DNA of 64,000 nt from Lachnospiraceae bacterium (lineage in GTDB: Bacteria; Bacillota; Clostridia; Lachnospirales; Lachnospiraceae). The translations under genes and the position numbers were made by a program. The first letter of the stretch is position 1, and the number at the start of each line of letters is the position of its first letter. Below, piece by piece: positions 16,758 through 25,427 of the stretch. The stretch covers positions 62,001-126,000 of the forward strand of contig JAKSPC010000001.1 in the NCBI GenBank assembly GCA_024405155.1. Reading direction: 5' to 3'. The notes beneath the pieces were generated by a model. The model worked only from the letters and a program-made list of their open reading frames with translations, had not been told where the DNA came from and did not search any database.

Positions 16758-17783
16758 ATGGGCAGGGAAGGATCAAAAAAACGATACATTGTCGTGATGC
16801 TTGCCGCGGCGGCGGTGCTTGCCGCGCTGGCGGTGGTCTCTCTCTGCGCGGGTAAGTATTCCGTTTCCGCGGGAGAGACGATCTCCATCCTGGGACGGGC
16901 GGTCTTTCATAAGGATCAGATCGCGGATCCCATGAAGGTGAATGTGGTACTTGGTCTCCGGCTTCCCAGAGTGCTTGCTTCCGCGCTGGTGGGGGCAGCT
17001 CTTTCCTTATCCGGCGCCTGCTATCAGGGCATTTTTAAAAATCCGCTGGTTTCCCCCGATTTTCTGGGAGTCTCCTCCGGTGCCTGTATCGGCGCCGCAC
17101 TGGCCATCCTGCTGGGACTGGGGGCCGGCCTGATCTCGGTCTTTGCTTTTGCGGGCGGGATCCTGGCAGTTCTCATTTCCGCCTCCGTTGCGGCAGCGAT
17201 GAAGAACCGTTCGGATATCGTGCTGGTCCTTTCCGGGATCATCGTGGGATCTCTCATGTCCTCGATCCTGGGATTTGTAAAGTTTGCCGCCGATCCGGAT
17301 ACGCAGCTGGCTTCCATTACCTACTGGACCATGGGAAGCTTTGCCTACGTTTCCGCAAAGGAACTTTCTGCGGCAGCGCTGGTGATCGTCGTCCCGGCGG
17401 CAGTCCTCCTCGCCATGTCCTGGTGGATCGATGTTCTGTCTCTGGGGGAGGAAGAGGCGAAGACCCTGGGCGCGGACGTAAAGCGCATAAGGGCACTGGC
17501 GATCGTTTGTTCGACACTGCTTACGGCAGCCAGTGTCTGCCTGGCCGGCACCATCGGCTGGGTGGGACTGGTGATCCCTCATCTGTCCCGGATGCTTATC
17601 GGTGCCGGAAGCCGCCGGCTGCTCCCCGTATCCTGTCTTGCGGGAGCGTCGTTCATGCTGCTGGTAGATACGCTCACCCGTACCGTGGGCGCTGTGGAAA
17701 TGCCCGTCAGCATCATGACCGGCATCATCGGCGCGCCGTTTTTCCTGTGGCTCCTGTACAGGAGAAGGGAGCGGATGCTGTGA
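16758..17783 (+). CDS. FecCD-family ABC transporter permease
   Basis: 341 residues, about nine or ten helices. LRLPRVLASALVGAALSLSG, ACYQGIFKNPLVSPDFLGVS and VIPHLSRMLIG are diagnostic of the BtuC/FecCD/MolB permeases. It begins two bases after the binding-protein stop and its end overlaps the ATPase start by four bases (GTGA). Part of one importer operon with 15697 and 17780. Confidence 0.93.
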   Translation: MGREGSKKRYIVVMLAAAAVLAALAVVSLCAGKYSVSAGETISILGRAVFHKDQIADPMKVNVVLGLRLPRVLASALVGAALSLSGACYQGIFKNPLVSPDFLGVSSGACIGAALAILLGLGAGLISVFAFAGGILAVLISASVAAAMKNRSDIVLVLSGIIVGSLMSSILGFVKFAADPDTQLASITYWTMGSFAYVSAKELSAAALVIVVPAAVLLAMSWWIDVLSLGEEEAKTLGADVKRIRALAIVCSTLLTAASVCLAGTIGWVGLVIPHLSRMLIGAGSRRLLPVSCLAGASFMLLVDTLTRTVGAVEMPVSIMTGIIGAPFFLWLLYRRRERML

Positions 17784-18556
17784 TCTACGAAGTGCGGAAT
17801 CTGAAATATGCATACAAAAAGGGCTGTCCTGTATTGAACGGCATCGGCCTTTCCATCCGGGAGGGACAGATCCTTACGGTACTGGGAAAAAACGGCGCGG
17901 GAAAAAGCACGCTGTTTTCCTGCCTTCTGGGCCTTAGGGGCAGTTATGAAGGAAGCATCCTTCTTCACGGAAAAGAAGTAAAGACGTTAAAAGAAAAAGA
18001 GATCGCCTCTCATGTGGGATACGTCCCTCAGGCCGGTGTACAGAGCTTTGATTTCACGGTTTTCGAATATGTGCTCATGGGATGCTCGGCGGGCCTGGGA
18101 CTTTTCTCCCGCCCGGGGAAAAAAGAAGAGCAGGCGGCGGAAAAGGCGCTGGATCTTCTGGGGATCCGGGAGCTTTCCGGGCGGAGCATCCGGGAGCTTT
18201 CCGGCGGGGAACGGCAGCAGGCCGCCATCGCCCGGGCCATCGTTTCGGAGCCGGAACTGGTGATCTTTGACGAACCGGCCGCCCACCTGGATCAGGCCAA
18301 TCAGATGCAGGTCCTGCGCATCATAAAAAACCTTGCGGACCGTGGATTTGCCGCAGTCATGAGCACCCACGACCCGAATCACGCAATGCTTCTGGGAGGA
18401 GACGCGGCGCTTTTTGATAACAGCGGCCGCCTTTCCGCGGGGAGCGCCGCCGAAATGCTTACGGAAGAGAAACTTGCTGCCGTTTACGGCAGTGATCTTA
18501 AGGTCCGGTACCTGGAGGAATTTGACCGGAATGTATGTGTGTATCCCGAATTGTAA
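17780..18556 (+). CDS. FecE/BtuD-type ABC transporter ATPase
   Basis: 258 residues from GTG 17780, which overlaps the permease stop. Walker A GKNGAGKSTL, signature LSGGERQ, Walker B VIFDEPAAHLD and the switch His in STHDPNH are intact. It energises uptake by the 15697-17783 components. The segment before the signature repeats IRELSG twice eight residues apart, which is normal length for the family. Followed 16 bp later by a lipoprotein gene with a good ribosome binding site. Confidence 0.93.
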   Translation: MIYEVRNLKYAYKKGCPVLNGIGLSIREGQILTVLGKNGAGKSTLFSCLLGLRGSYEGSILLHGKEVKTLKEKEIASHVGYVPQAGVQSFDFTVFEYVLMGCSAGLGLFSRPGKKEEQAAEKALDLLGIRELSGRSIRELSGGERQQAAIARAIVSEPELVIFDEPAAHLDQANQMQVLRIIKNLADRGFAAVMSTHDPNHAMLLGGDAALFDNSGRLSAGSAAEMLTEEKLAAVYGSDLKVRYLEEFDRNVCVYPEL

Positions 18557-18572
18557 AGGAGGAAAGAGCAAA

Positions 18573-19568
18573 ATGAAAAAAACGATCGTAACACTTCTGA
18601 CACTGGTCATGGCGTTTCTTCTTGCGGCATGCGCCCGGCCGGCGACCACCGCTCCGGCGGAAACGACTGCTGCTGTGCCTGCACAAACCGCTGCCGAAAC
18701 AAAGGCTCCGGAAGCCACCGAAGCGGCAGAAGAGCAGATCCCTGAATTTTCCGTCACGGTGTGCGGCGTGAAAGTGGGAAATGCGGAACTGGCATCCTGC
18801 AAGGTCGCGGAGGCATCTTCGGAAAGCACCAATTCGGAAGGCACGAAGAAGACCGCTTCCTATGCCGGCTACCGCATGTCCGATGTATTTGCCGCTGCCG
18901 GAGTAAAAGAAATTCCCGCGGAAGTGACGCTTACCGCCACGGACGGCTATTCTTTCACTTATGCGGGCGACCTCTCCGCCGATACCTGTCTGCTGGCTAT
19001 CACCAAAGACGGGAAATCCTTTAAAGAAGGTCCCTGGTTTGCTCCCTGCGCATCGGAAGTTTCCGGCGATTATCTGAAAAACTTAAGCGCCATCGAAGCG
19101 GCCGGTCAGGAAAAGAAAGAAGAGAAGAAGGAAGAAGAGGCGGAGCTTACAGAGCTCGCCGCACCCGATGTACAGGATAAGACCGGAAAGATCGAATTCA
19201 CTCCGTTTTCCTTCAAAGTGAACGGGCAGGATGTGACCAATGCAGAGCTGGAAAGACTTTCCGTCTACAAGGCAAAAGTCACGGTGAAAAACAGCAAGGG
19301 ACATATTTCGGAGCAGACCTACAGCGGTTATGTGCTGAAGGATGTGCTGGAAAAACTGGGGCTCTCCGGCGCGAAGACGGTGAAGGTCATTGCTTCCGAC
19401 GGATATGAAAGTGAAGTGAGCGCAGAGGATCTTTCCTCGGAGATCACGCTCATTGCCATCGAAAAAGACAAGGCTGCCGCGGAAGACGGATCCGTGTGGC
19501 TGGCTCCCTGCAGCGAGACCACTTCCGGAAAATACGCGAAAGGTGTCATCGAGATCAAGGCGGAATAA
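18573..19568 (+). CDS. Lipoprotein with two SUOX-like (molybdopterin-binding-fold-like) repeats
   Basis: 331 residues. ATG 18573 follows AAAGGAGGAAAG. Lipobox LLAACAR, then a Thr/Ala/Glu-rich linker, then two homologous domains (about 55-175 and 200-331). Each runs: core strand, Y-G-hydrophobic-x-DVL motif (YAGYRMSDVF, YSGYVLKDVL), a DGY strand (ATDGYSF, ASDGYES) and a WxAPC end motif (WFAPCAS, WLAPCSE). This resembles the sulfite-oxidase-type oxidoreductase fold, though no cofactor cysteine of that family is certain. It sits between a metal-type ABC importer and AOR, so a role in cofactor metal handling is possible. Function not established. Confidence 0.65.
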   Translation: MKKTIVTLLTLVMAFLLAACARPATTAPAETTAAVPAQTAAETKAPEATEAAEEQIPEFSVTVCGVKVGNAELASCKVAEASSESTNSEGTKKTASYAGYRMSDVFAAAGVKEIPAEVTLTATDGYSFTYAGDLSADTCLLAITKDGKSFKEGPWFAPCASEVSGDYLKNLSAIEAAGQEKKEEKKEEEAELTELAAPDVQDKTGKIEFTPFSFKVNGQDVTNAELERLSVYKAKVTVKNSKGHISEQTYSGYVLKDVLEKLGLSGAKTVKVIASDGYESEVSAEDLSSEITLIAIEKDKAAAEDGSVWLAPCSETTSGKYAKGVIEIKAE

Positions 19569-19583
19569 GAAAAGGAGGTTTCC

Positions 19584-21509
19584 ATGTCAGGCAAATACGG
19601 CGGCTACATGGGAAGAGTCGTACTGTACGATCTTTCCACACAGACAGCAGAAGAGTATCCATGGACGGACGAAGACAGAGAACTCTGGATCGGCGGCAAG
19701 ATCATGGCGGCGAAGATCCTGAACGATAATCTCACCGGAAAGGAAAAAGCCTTTTCCGAAGAGAATCTCATCGTGATCTCCACGGGCCCGCTGACCGGCA
19801 CGGGGGCTCCCAGTTCTTCCCGTTTCAACATGTCCACCCTGTCTCCCCAGACTGGCTTCATCGCGTCATCCAACTGCGGCGGCCGGTTCGGTTATTATCT
19901 GAAAAAAGCCGGGATCGATGCCCTCATCATAAAGGGCCGGTGCGAAAAGCCCTCCTGGCTGGAGATCGATAACGGGAAGTTCACCCTCCACGAAGCAGGG
20001 GATCTCTGGGGCATGAAGACCGGGGAAGCCCAGGAGGCGCTCCGGAAAAAAGTTGAGGAAGAAAAGAAGCGCCCGGTAAAAATGGGCCAGCTGGTCATCG
20101 GGCCCGCCGGCGAGAATCTGGTGAAGTATTCGGCCGTCGTTTCGGATGAGAGAGTGTCCGGCAGAGCAGGCGTGGGTGCCGTGTATGGCTGGAAAAACCT
20201 GAAAGGCATCACTGCCGCCGGTACAAAAAGCGCGCCGGTCACGGACCCGGAAAAGACGAAGGCCTGGTGCAAAAAGTGGTTCAAGTATCTGAGGAACCAT
20301 CCCCTTACGGGAGAGCAGCTTCCGAAGCTCGGTACCGCGGCGCTGGTCTCCCAGATGCAGAAGATCGGCATCCTCTCCACCAAAAACTACAATTACGGCC
20401 AGTATGAGGATTATGAGAAAGTAAGCGGCGAAGCCATTGCCGAAAAATACAACCTGGTCAACAAGGGCTGTCTTACCTGTCCCATCAAGTGTGCCCGCAC
20501 GGTGGAAGTGGAGGGAAAGGCGGTGAAGGGACCGGAGCTGGAGACCCTGGGACTTCTTGGCGGCGGCATCATGAACTGCGACCTTCCCATGATCTTCAAG
20601 TGGAACTACGAACTGGACGAACTGGGACTGGATACCATTTCGGCAGCCTCCACCCTTGCCTGGGCCATGGAGGCCAATGAAAAAGGCCTGTGGAAAAACG
20701 GCCTGGAATTCGGGAAGACCGACAACGTATCCAAGACCTTTGAAGACATCGCCTACCGCCGCGGGATCGGTGACGAACTGGCGGAAGGCAGCAGGCGGCT
20801 TTCCGAAAAGTACGGCGGAAAAGAGTTTGCCATCCACGCCAAAGGCCTGGAGCTGGCGGCCTACGAACCGAGGCGTGCCGTGGGACAGGGACTGGGATAT
20901 GCCGTTTCCAACCGGGGCGGCTGTCACCTGAACGGCGGCTATCTGGTGATCATGGAAGGACTGGGCCTTCATACCGATCCCCAGACCCCGAAAGCCAAGG
21001 CAGATCTCACCATGATGTTCCAGGATCTGATGGAGATGATCTCGGCCACGGGACAGTGCCTGTTCACATCCTACGCCTTCTTCCCGGGATTTCTGATCAC
21101 AAAACCGAAGGGAGTCATTGCTACCATCTGCAACAAGGTGGTGCCCCACGCCGGATGGGCGATCCGGCTCATCAACAAACATCCGGAGATCGCCTGCATT
21201 CACCTGCCCGTATTCCATCACACAAAGATGATGGGCTATGCTCTGGGCATGCCCATGACCTTCGGAAAGTATCTGAAGACCGGAGAAAGAGGATATAACC
21301 TGGAACGTTATGTAAACTCGAAGTTCGGTGTGAGCGAAAAGGACGACGCGCTGCCGAAACGTCTCACCGACGTTCCCCAGGATCCGAAAGATCCTTCCAC
21401 GAAGGTACCGCTTGCTGAGATGAAGAAGACCTACTACGAGGCAAGGGGCTGGGACGAAAAGGGGATCCCCACGGAAAAGACGCTGAAGAAACTGGGCATC
21501 ATACCATAA
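19584..21509 (+). CDS. aor: Aldehyde:ferredoxin oxidoreductase (tungstopterin enzyme)
   Basis: 641 residues, ATG 19584 after AAGGAGG. The N-terminal domain (GYMGRVVLYDLS, WIGGKIMAAK) and the [4Fe-4S] motif CLTCPIKC, followed by RGGCHLNGGY in the pterin domain, identify the AOR family. The family interconverts aldehydes and carboxylic acids with ferredoxin and normally holds tungsten bound by two pterins. The next two genes encode a 2[4Fe-4S] ferredoxin and an iron alcohol dehydrogenase: together an acid to aldehyde to alcohol route, or its reverse. The W/Mo source could be the upstream importer. Confidence 0.92.
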   Translation: MSGKYGGYMGRVVLYDLSTQTAEEYPWTDEDRELWIGGKIMAAKILNDNLTGKEKAFSEENLIVISTGPLTGTGAPSSSRFNMSTLSPQTGFIASSNCGGRFGYYLKKAGIDALIIKGRCEKPSWLEIDNGKFTLHEAGDLWGMKTGEAQEALRKKVEEEKKRPVKMGQLVIGPAGENLVKYSAVVSDERVSGRAGVGAVYGWKNLKGITAAGTKSAPVTDPEKTKAWCKKWFKYLRNHPLTGEQLPKLGTAALVSQMQKIGILSTKNYNYGQYEDYEKVSGEAIAEKYNLVNKGCLTCPIKCARTVEVEGKAVKGPELETLGLLGGGIMNCDLPMIFKWNYELDELGLDTISAASTLAWAMEANEKGLWKNGLEFGKTDNVSKTFEDIAYRRGIGDELAEGSRRLSEKYGGKEFAIHAKGLELAAYEPRRAVGQGLGYAVSNRGGCHLNGGYLVIMEGLGLHTDPQTPKAKADLTMMFQDLMEMISATGQCLFTSYAFFPGFLITKPKGVIATICNKVVPHAGWAIRLINKHPEIACIHLPVFHHTKMMGYALGMPMTFGKYLKTGERGYNLERYVNSKFGVSEKDDALPKRLTDVPQDPKDPSTKVPLAEMKKTYYEARGWDEKGIPTEKTLKKLGIIP

Positions 21510-21519
21510 GGAGGCAGTC

Positions 21520-21747
21520 ATGGCAGAAAAAGTAAAAAAAGTACCGTCCGTAAATTTTGAGGAATGTGCCGGCTGCTCGGTGTGCATCGAGAACTGCCCG
21601 AAGAACTGCCTGGCACTCACAGAGCCGCGCTTTCACGGGGATACCCACACGGCGGCGGCGCTTGTTCACAAGGAAGACTGCATCGGATGCGGGATCTGCT
21701 CGAAAGTATGCCCCATCGAAGGAATTACCATGGTAACAGCAGAGTGA
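21520..21747 (+). CDS. 2[4Fe-4S] ferredoxin
   Basis: 75 residues with two CxxCxxCxxxC motifs: CAGCSVCIENCP and CIGCGICSKVCP. Starts 10 bp after AOR behind AAGGAGG. By position it is the electron partner of the AOR and links it to the cell's low-potential electron pool. Confidence 0.93.
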   Translation: MAEKVKKVPSVNFEECAGCSVCIENCPKNCLALTEPRFHGDTHTAAALVHKEDCIGCGICSKVCPIEGITMVTAE

Positions 21748-21779
21748 TTTTTAGTCGCGCAAAGCGGAAAGGTAATGTC

Positions 21780-22994
21780 ATGAACAAAATATATTGCAGA
21801 GTATTTCAGGCAGTCATGAAGATCGGCAACTATTTTATGGGATACCGCATGCCGGAGTACATTGAAGGCGCCGGCTGCGTGGTAAAGCTTCCGGAGCAGA
21901 TCAAAGAAAAGGGACTGAAAAAAGTGCTCTTTGTTTCGGACCCCGGTCTTATGAAGATCGGTCTGCCGAAACGCCTGCTGGATGCCCTGGATGCCGCCGG
22001 CGTGGAATACGCCATGTATACGGACGTGCAGCCCAACCCCACCTCCGACAACGTGGAGGCCGGTTTCAAGGTATACCGGGATAATAACTGCGAGGGGATC
22101 ATCGCCATGGGCGGCGGCTCCCCAATGGACTGCGCCAAGGGCGTGGCGGCAAAGATCGCCCATCCGAACAAGACCGTGGCGCAGCTGCAGGGAATTCTCA
22201 AGGTGCATAAAAGGATCGTTCCCTTCTGGGCCATTCCCACCACTTCCGGCACCGGCTCCGAGACTACCGTGGCAGCCGTGATCACGGACAGCAGGACTCA
22301 TCATAAGGCATCCATCAACGATCCTTCCATCCTGCCCAGGTACGCCGTGCTGGATCCGGAACTGACCGTAGGCCTTCCGCCGTTCATCACCGCCACAACC
22401 GGCATGGATGCTCTGTGCCACGCGGTGGAAAGCTACACCAACTGGACCTACTGCACCAGGCTGGAAAAGGATCTTTCCAAAAAGGCCGTCCGGCTCATCT
22501 ACGACAATCTTCTGAAGGTATATAAAGACGGATCAGATATCGAAGGAAGGCAGAACATGCAGTTTGCCTCTTTCTATGCGGGCCGTTCCTTTACCCGCGG
22601 CTGCGTGGGCTATGTGCACGCGGTGGGACATACTCTGGGCGGTCTGTACGGCGTTGCTCACGGACTGGCTATGTCGGTGATCCTTCCCCATGTGATGCGG
22701 CAGTTCGGCCCGGCCGTTTATAAAAGACTGGCCGATCTGGCGGATGTCTGCGGCATGGAAGGAAAGGACGATCAGGAGAAGGCACTGAAGTTCATTGACT
22801 GGATCGATGACATGAAGAAGCAGATGGATCTGCCCGCAGGCCTCGACATGATCAAAGACGAGGATATCCCCCAGATCATCACCTGGGCGGATAAGGAAGC
22901 CAATCCGCTTTATCCCGTGCCCGTGATCTGGCAGAGAGAGGATTTTGAAAAGCTGATCCATACACTCAGAACGGCAAAGTACAACGAGACATAA
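21780..22994 (+). CDS. Iron-containing alcohol dehydrogenase
   Basis: 404 residues from ATG 21780 (GGAAAGG upstream). Group III Fe-ADH motifs: GGGSPMDCAKG for NAD(P), PTTSGTGSETT, and the iron-binding histidines in GMDALCHAVESY and VHAVGHTLGG. It reduces aldehydes to alcohols (or the reverse) in the cytoplasm and is co-transcribed with AOR and ferredoxin. The coding frame is open further upstream but that part overlaps the ferredoxin gene in another frame and is not expected to be translated. Confidence 0.93.
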   Translation: MNKIYCRVFQAVMKIGNYFMGYRMPEYIEGAGCVVKLPEQIKEKGLKKVLFVSDPGLMKIGLPKRLLDALDAAGVEYAMYTDVQPNPTSDNVEAGFKVYRDNNCEGIIAMGGGSPMDCAKGVAAKIAHPNKTVAQLQGILKVHKRIVPFWAIPTTSGTGSETTVAAVITDSRTHHKASINDPSILPRYAVLDPELTVGLPPFITATTGMDALCHAVESYTNWTYCTRLEKDLSKKAVRLIYDNLLKVYKDGSDIEGRQNMQFASFYAGRSFTRGCVGYVHAVGHTLGGLYGVAHGLAMSVILPHVMRQFGPAVYKRLADLADVCGMEGKDDQEKALKFIDWIDDMKKQMDLPAGLDMIKDEDIPQIITWADKEANPLYPVPVIWQREDFEKLIHTLRTAKYNET

Positions 22995-23072
22995 GAAATG
23001 CATAAAACACAGTGGATCGACCTTGGCTGGGGCAGCATGGCGCTGGATCCGCAGGAAGCCTGAGGAAGATCC

Positions 23073-24290
23073 TTACCACACCAGATCCGCGGCATGCAGC
23101 GGATGGGCATTGATCCGGATCTCGTAGGTCTGACCGTTTCGGAAACGAACCACCCGGTCGGCCATCTTTGCGATCTCTTCATTATGCGTCACCACCATCA
23201 GCGTGGTGCCGTCTTTTACCACGTTTTCCATGACGGAGAGCACTTCGATGCTTGTGGCATAGTCGAGAGCCGCGGTAGGTTCATCGGCCAGAATGAGGGG
23301 AGGCTTTTTCACCATGGCGCGGGCAATGGCGATGCGCTGCTGCTGGCCGCCGGAAAGCTGGAAAGGATAGTGATCCTTCTGTTCGGAAAGGCCCACCAGC
23401 TTTAACAGTTCTTCGGAATCCGCCGGTTCCTTTACCAGTTCGGCGATCAGATCCACGTTCTGCTTTGCGTTCAGGTTGGGCATCAGGTTATAGGCCTGGA
23501 AAATGAAGCCGATGTTGTCGCGGCGGTATTCCGTCAGTTCTTTTTCATTGAATTTTGAAATATCTTTTCCGTCAAAAGTCAGCGTCCCTTCGTCAAGATC
23601 CAGCAGTCCGCCGATGATATTCAGCATGGTGGACTTTCCGCAGCCGGATTCGCCCAGAAGACAGACGAACTCGCCTTTGTACACGTCCAGGTTGACGCCC
23701 TTTAAGACGTGGTTCCTCGTTTCGCCGCTCTGATAGTATTTATGAATGTTTCTTGCCGAAAGCAGGATGTCTTTCTGAGACTTATGGCTTTCCGGCCGCA
23801 CTTCCTCCAGCTCCGTCTGGGCCATGTAGGTCAGAAGCTCGCAGGTATCCACCTCATCCGGGGTAAAGGCCCCCTTACCGGGTGTCCGGATAAACTGGAC
23901 ACATCCGTAGCAGGTGTTTCCCGAACCAAGCGGCACACAGGCAATAGAACCGATCTCCATGCCGGCAAAATCCGCGGCAAGTGCTGTATCGGCAGCAGCT
24001 GCCTCACCGGAGACCGCTTCCGATGCCTGATTCTTGTAGACTCTTCCCACAAGGCTTTCGCCCGAGCGGTGCATGCCGGAAGAAAGGTCAACGGGGCAGA
24101 TCCAGTATACCGGACGGAGAACGGGCACTTCGGAGTCGTCGGCTCTCCATACGGCGGCATAGTCGGCCATGCTGTACTGCAGAACGGTTTTCAGGCACGC
24201 GGTGACGGCCTCGTCAAAGTCTTTTGACGAAGTGATGCAGGAATGGATCCTGCCGATGATCTGATAGATCCTGATATCCTTTTCGTTCAT
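23073..24290 (-). CDS. GAF domain fused to LolD/MacB-type ABC ATPase
   Basis: 405 residues. Residues about 15-160 form a GAF-like sensory domain ([38 protein letters not shown]); residues about 175-400 are an exporter ATPase with [21 protein letters not shown] and [12 protein letters not shown]. Such ATPases pair with FtsX-type permeases; candidates are at 9619 and 26996. A sensory domain on the ATPase itself is unusual and suggests direct control of transport by a small ligand or redox signal. AAAGGAG precedes ATG 24290; a TATACT -10 lies at 24331-24336. Confidence 0.88.
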   Translation of the reverse strand: MNEKDIRIYQIIGRIHSCITSSKDFDEAVTACLKTVLQYSMADYAAVWRADDSEVPVLRPVYWICPVDLSSGMHRSGESLVGRVYKNQASEAVSGEAAAADTALAADFAGMEIGSIACVPLGSGNTCYGCVQFIRTPGKGAFTPDEVDTCELLTYMAQTELEEVRPESHKSQKDILLSARNIHKYYQSGETRNHVLKGVNLDVYKGEFVCLLGESGCGKSTMLNIIGGLLDLDEGTLTFDGKDISKFNEKELTEYRRDNIGFIFQAYNLMPNLNAKQNVDLIAELVKEPADSEELLKLVGLSEQKDHYPFQLSGGQQQRIAIARAMVKKPPLILADEPTAALDYATSIEVLSVMENVVKDGTTLMVVTHNEEIAKMADRVVRFRNGQTYEIRINAHPLHAADLVW

Positions 24291-24336
24291 GATGCGGTGA
24301 GCTCCTTTGGATCTTTGTATCCTTATGTGCAGTATA

Positions 24337-24618
24337 CTATGATTTGTTCAGTTCTTCTGCGATGAGCCGGTATTTTTCCGTGCGGTTTTCATTTTCTGTC
24401 GGCGAAAAATAATACCGCACGCCCCTGTCGTGAAAATCATTGGCACGGATCGCCTTTGTCCGGGCATAGAGCGGGACCGTCTTCAGGGCAAATACCCGGA
24501 CTTTTTCCCGCTGCTCTTCGCACCACCGGTCGATGGTGGGGAAAATGACCCGATTCTTTGTTCTGTAAGGATCTGTTCCGATGATTTCTTCATCTTTCTT
24601 ATTTACGGCCCCTGAATA
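24337..24618 (-). pseudogene. Orphan coding fragment without a start codon
   Basis: An open minus-strand frame of 93 codons ending at the stop 24337-24339 reads like real protein (...NRVIFPTIDRWCEEQREKV..., ...YARTKAIRANDFHDRGVRYY...), with codon use like the neighbours. A stop lies immediately upstream in frame and there is no ATG, GTG or TTG near its beginning. It also overlaps the end of the gene at 24603 in another frame. I do not recognise the family; I read it as the 3' remnant of a truncated gene. It fills the gap between the flanking genes. Confidence 0.5.
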
Positions 24619-25427
24619 TCAAAAGTGCAGACCGGGGACTCCCGGTATACAGTCCCGCCGGCGGGTCCCAGGGCAGAGATACGCACTTCCGTGCAGCCCT
24701 CCGCGATCGGATCGCTGATGTCAAGCTTTGCGGCAGCGCGGACCTTTGCATCCATGATGCAGCCGGAAGCGTTATAGAACCGGATCAGATACCGGCCAAC
24801 ATTTTCTACCTTATCCCAGGAAAGGATCTGCTGTTCATCCAGCTTTACGCCTTGAGGCGCTGAAAGTCTTACCGGCCTTTCGGCCGTCTCCGAGCCGTCT
24901 CCGGTTCCTTCAGGGAAAGCTTCTTCCGAGCCGCTTCCGCCCGCCGGTCCGATGTATGTTTTTCCGACAGTACCGGAGTCGCTCACTTTCTTTCGAAGTT
25001 TCAGATACAGGGCGGAATCCACAAAGAGATCTTCCGAAGTGACGGCGGTCTCATATCCGTTCTTTTTCACATAGACCATGAAGGAATAGGCTCCGCAGCC
25101 GTTTTCCGCCACGGCCTTTGCACAGTTGTAACACACGCCCGAAGCGGGGCTCCAGCCGCAGACCGCCTTCCCGTTTTGGAAGATGCGGACCCTTAAGGGC
25201 GCCGGCTTTCCGGTCAGCTCCCAGCAGGCATACAGATTGCCGTCACTGCTGTCGTCCCAGAAGCAGACAGAAACCGCTGTTTCCGTTTCGGTATTTTCTT
25301 CGGGCGGGGAGATGCGGTCCCGGAGAAAGGACTCCGGAAAGGCGCAGACTTCCAGAGCGGCCGCTCCGGAAAGGAGGACAGCAAGGAAAAAAGCGGGGAT
25401 CAGTTTTTGAAATGCTCTCTTTTTCAT
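24603..25427 (-). CDS. Exported protein with fibronectin-III-like domains, unknown function
   Basis: 274 residues. Signal peptide (about 1-29, ending VCAFP). The mature part appears to be two beta-sandwich domains (about 45-160 and 185-274) linked by a Gly/Ser/Glu-rich stretch; the second (SAPQGVKLDEQQILSWDKV) follows the usual fibronectin-III opening. Several cysteines could form disulfides. ATG 25427 overlaps the stop of the upstream coiled-coil gene (ATGA), so the two are coupled and probably act together outside the membrane. Confidence 0.65.
   Translation of the reverse strand: MKKRAFQKLIPAFFLAVLLSGAAALEVCAFPESFLRDRISPPEENTETETAVSVCFWDDSSDGNLYACWELTGKPAPLRVRIFQNGKAVCGWSPASGVCYNCAKAVAENGCGAYSFMVYVKKNGYETAVTSEDLFVDSALYLKLRKKVSDSGTVGKTYIGPAGGSGSEEAFPEGTGDGSETAERPVRLSAPQGVKLDEQQILSWDKVENVGRYLIRFYNASGCIMDAKVRAAAKLDISDPIAEGCTEVRISALGPAGGTVYRESPVCTFDIQGP

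Noticed and set aside
17423..17779. N-terminal extension of the FecE-type ATPase
   Set aside because: The 119 extra codons overlap the permease gene in another frame; GTG 17780 with stop-start overlap gives the normal family N-terminus.
18164..18204. 17-base direct repeat in the FecE-type ATPase taken as an insertion
   Set aside because: The protein segment has the normal family length before LSGGE, so the similarity is coincidental.
19866..21620. Long minus-strand open frame (584 codons) opposite the AOR gene
   Set aside because: Complete AOR motifs on the plus strand; the antisense frame is low-complexity in character, resembles no family and arises from GC-rich codon bias.
22998..23063. 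21-codon ORF after the alcohol dehydrogenase (MHKTQWIDLGW...)
   Set aside because: No ribosome binding site and no recognisable family; too short to support.
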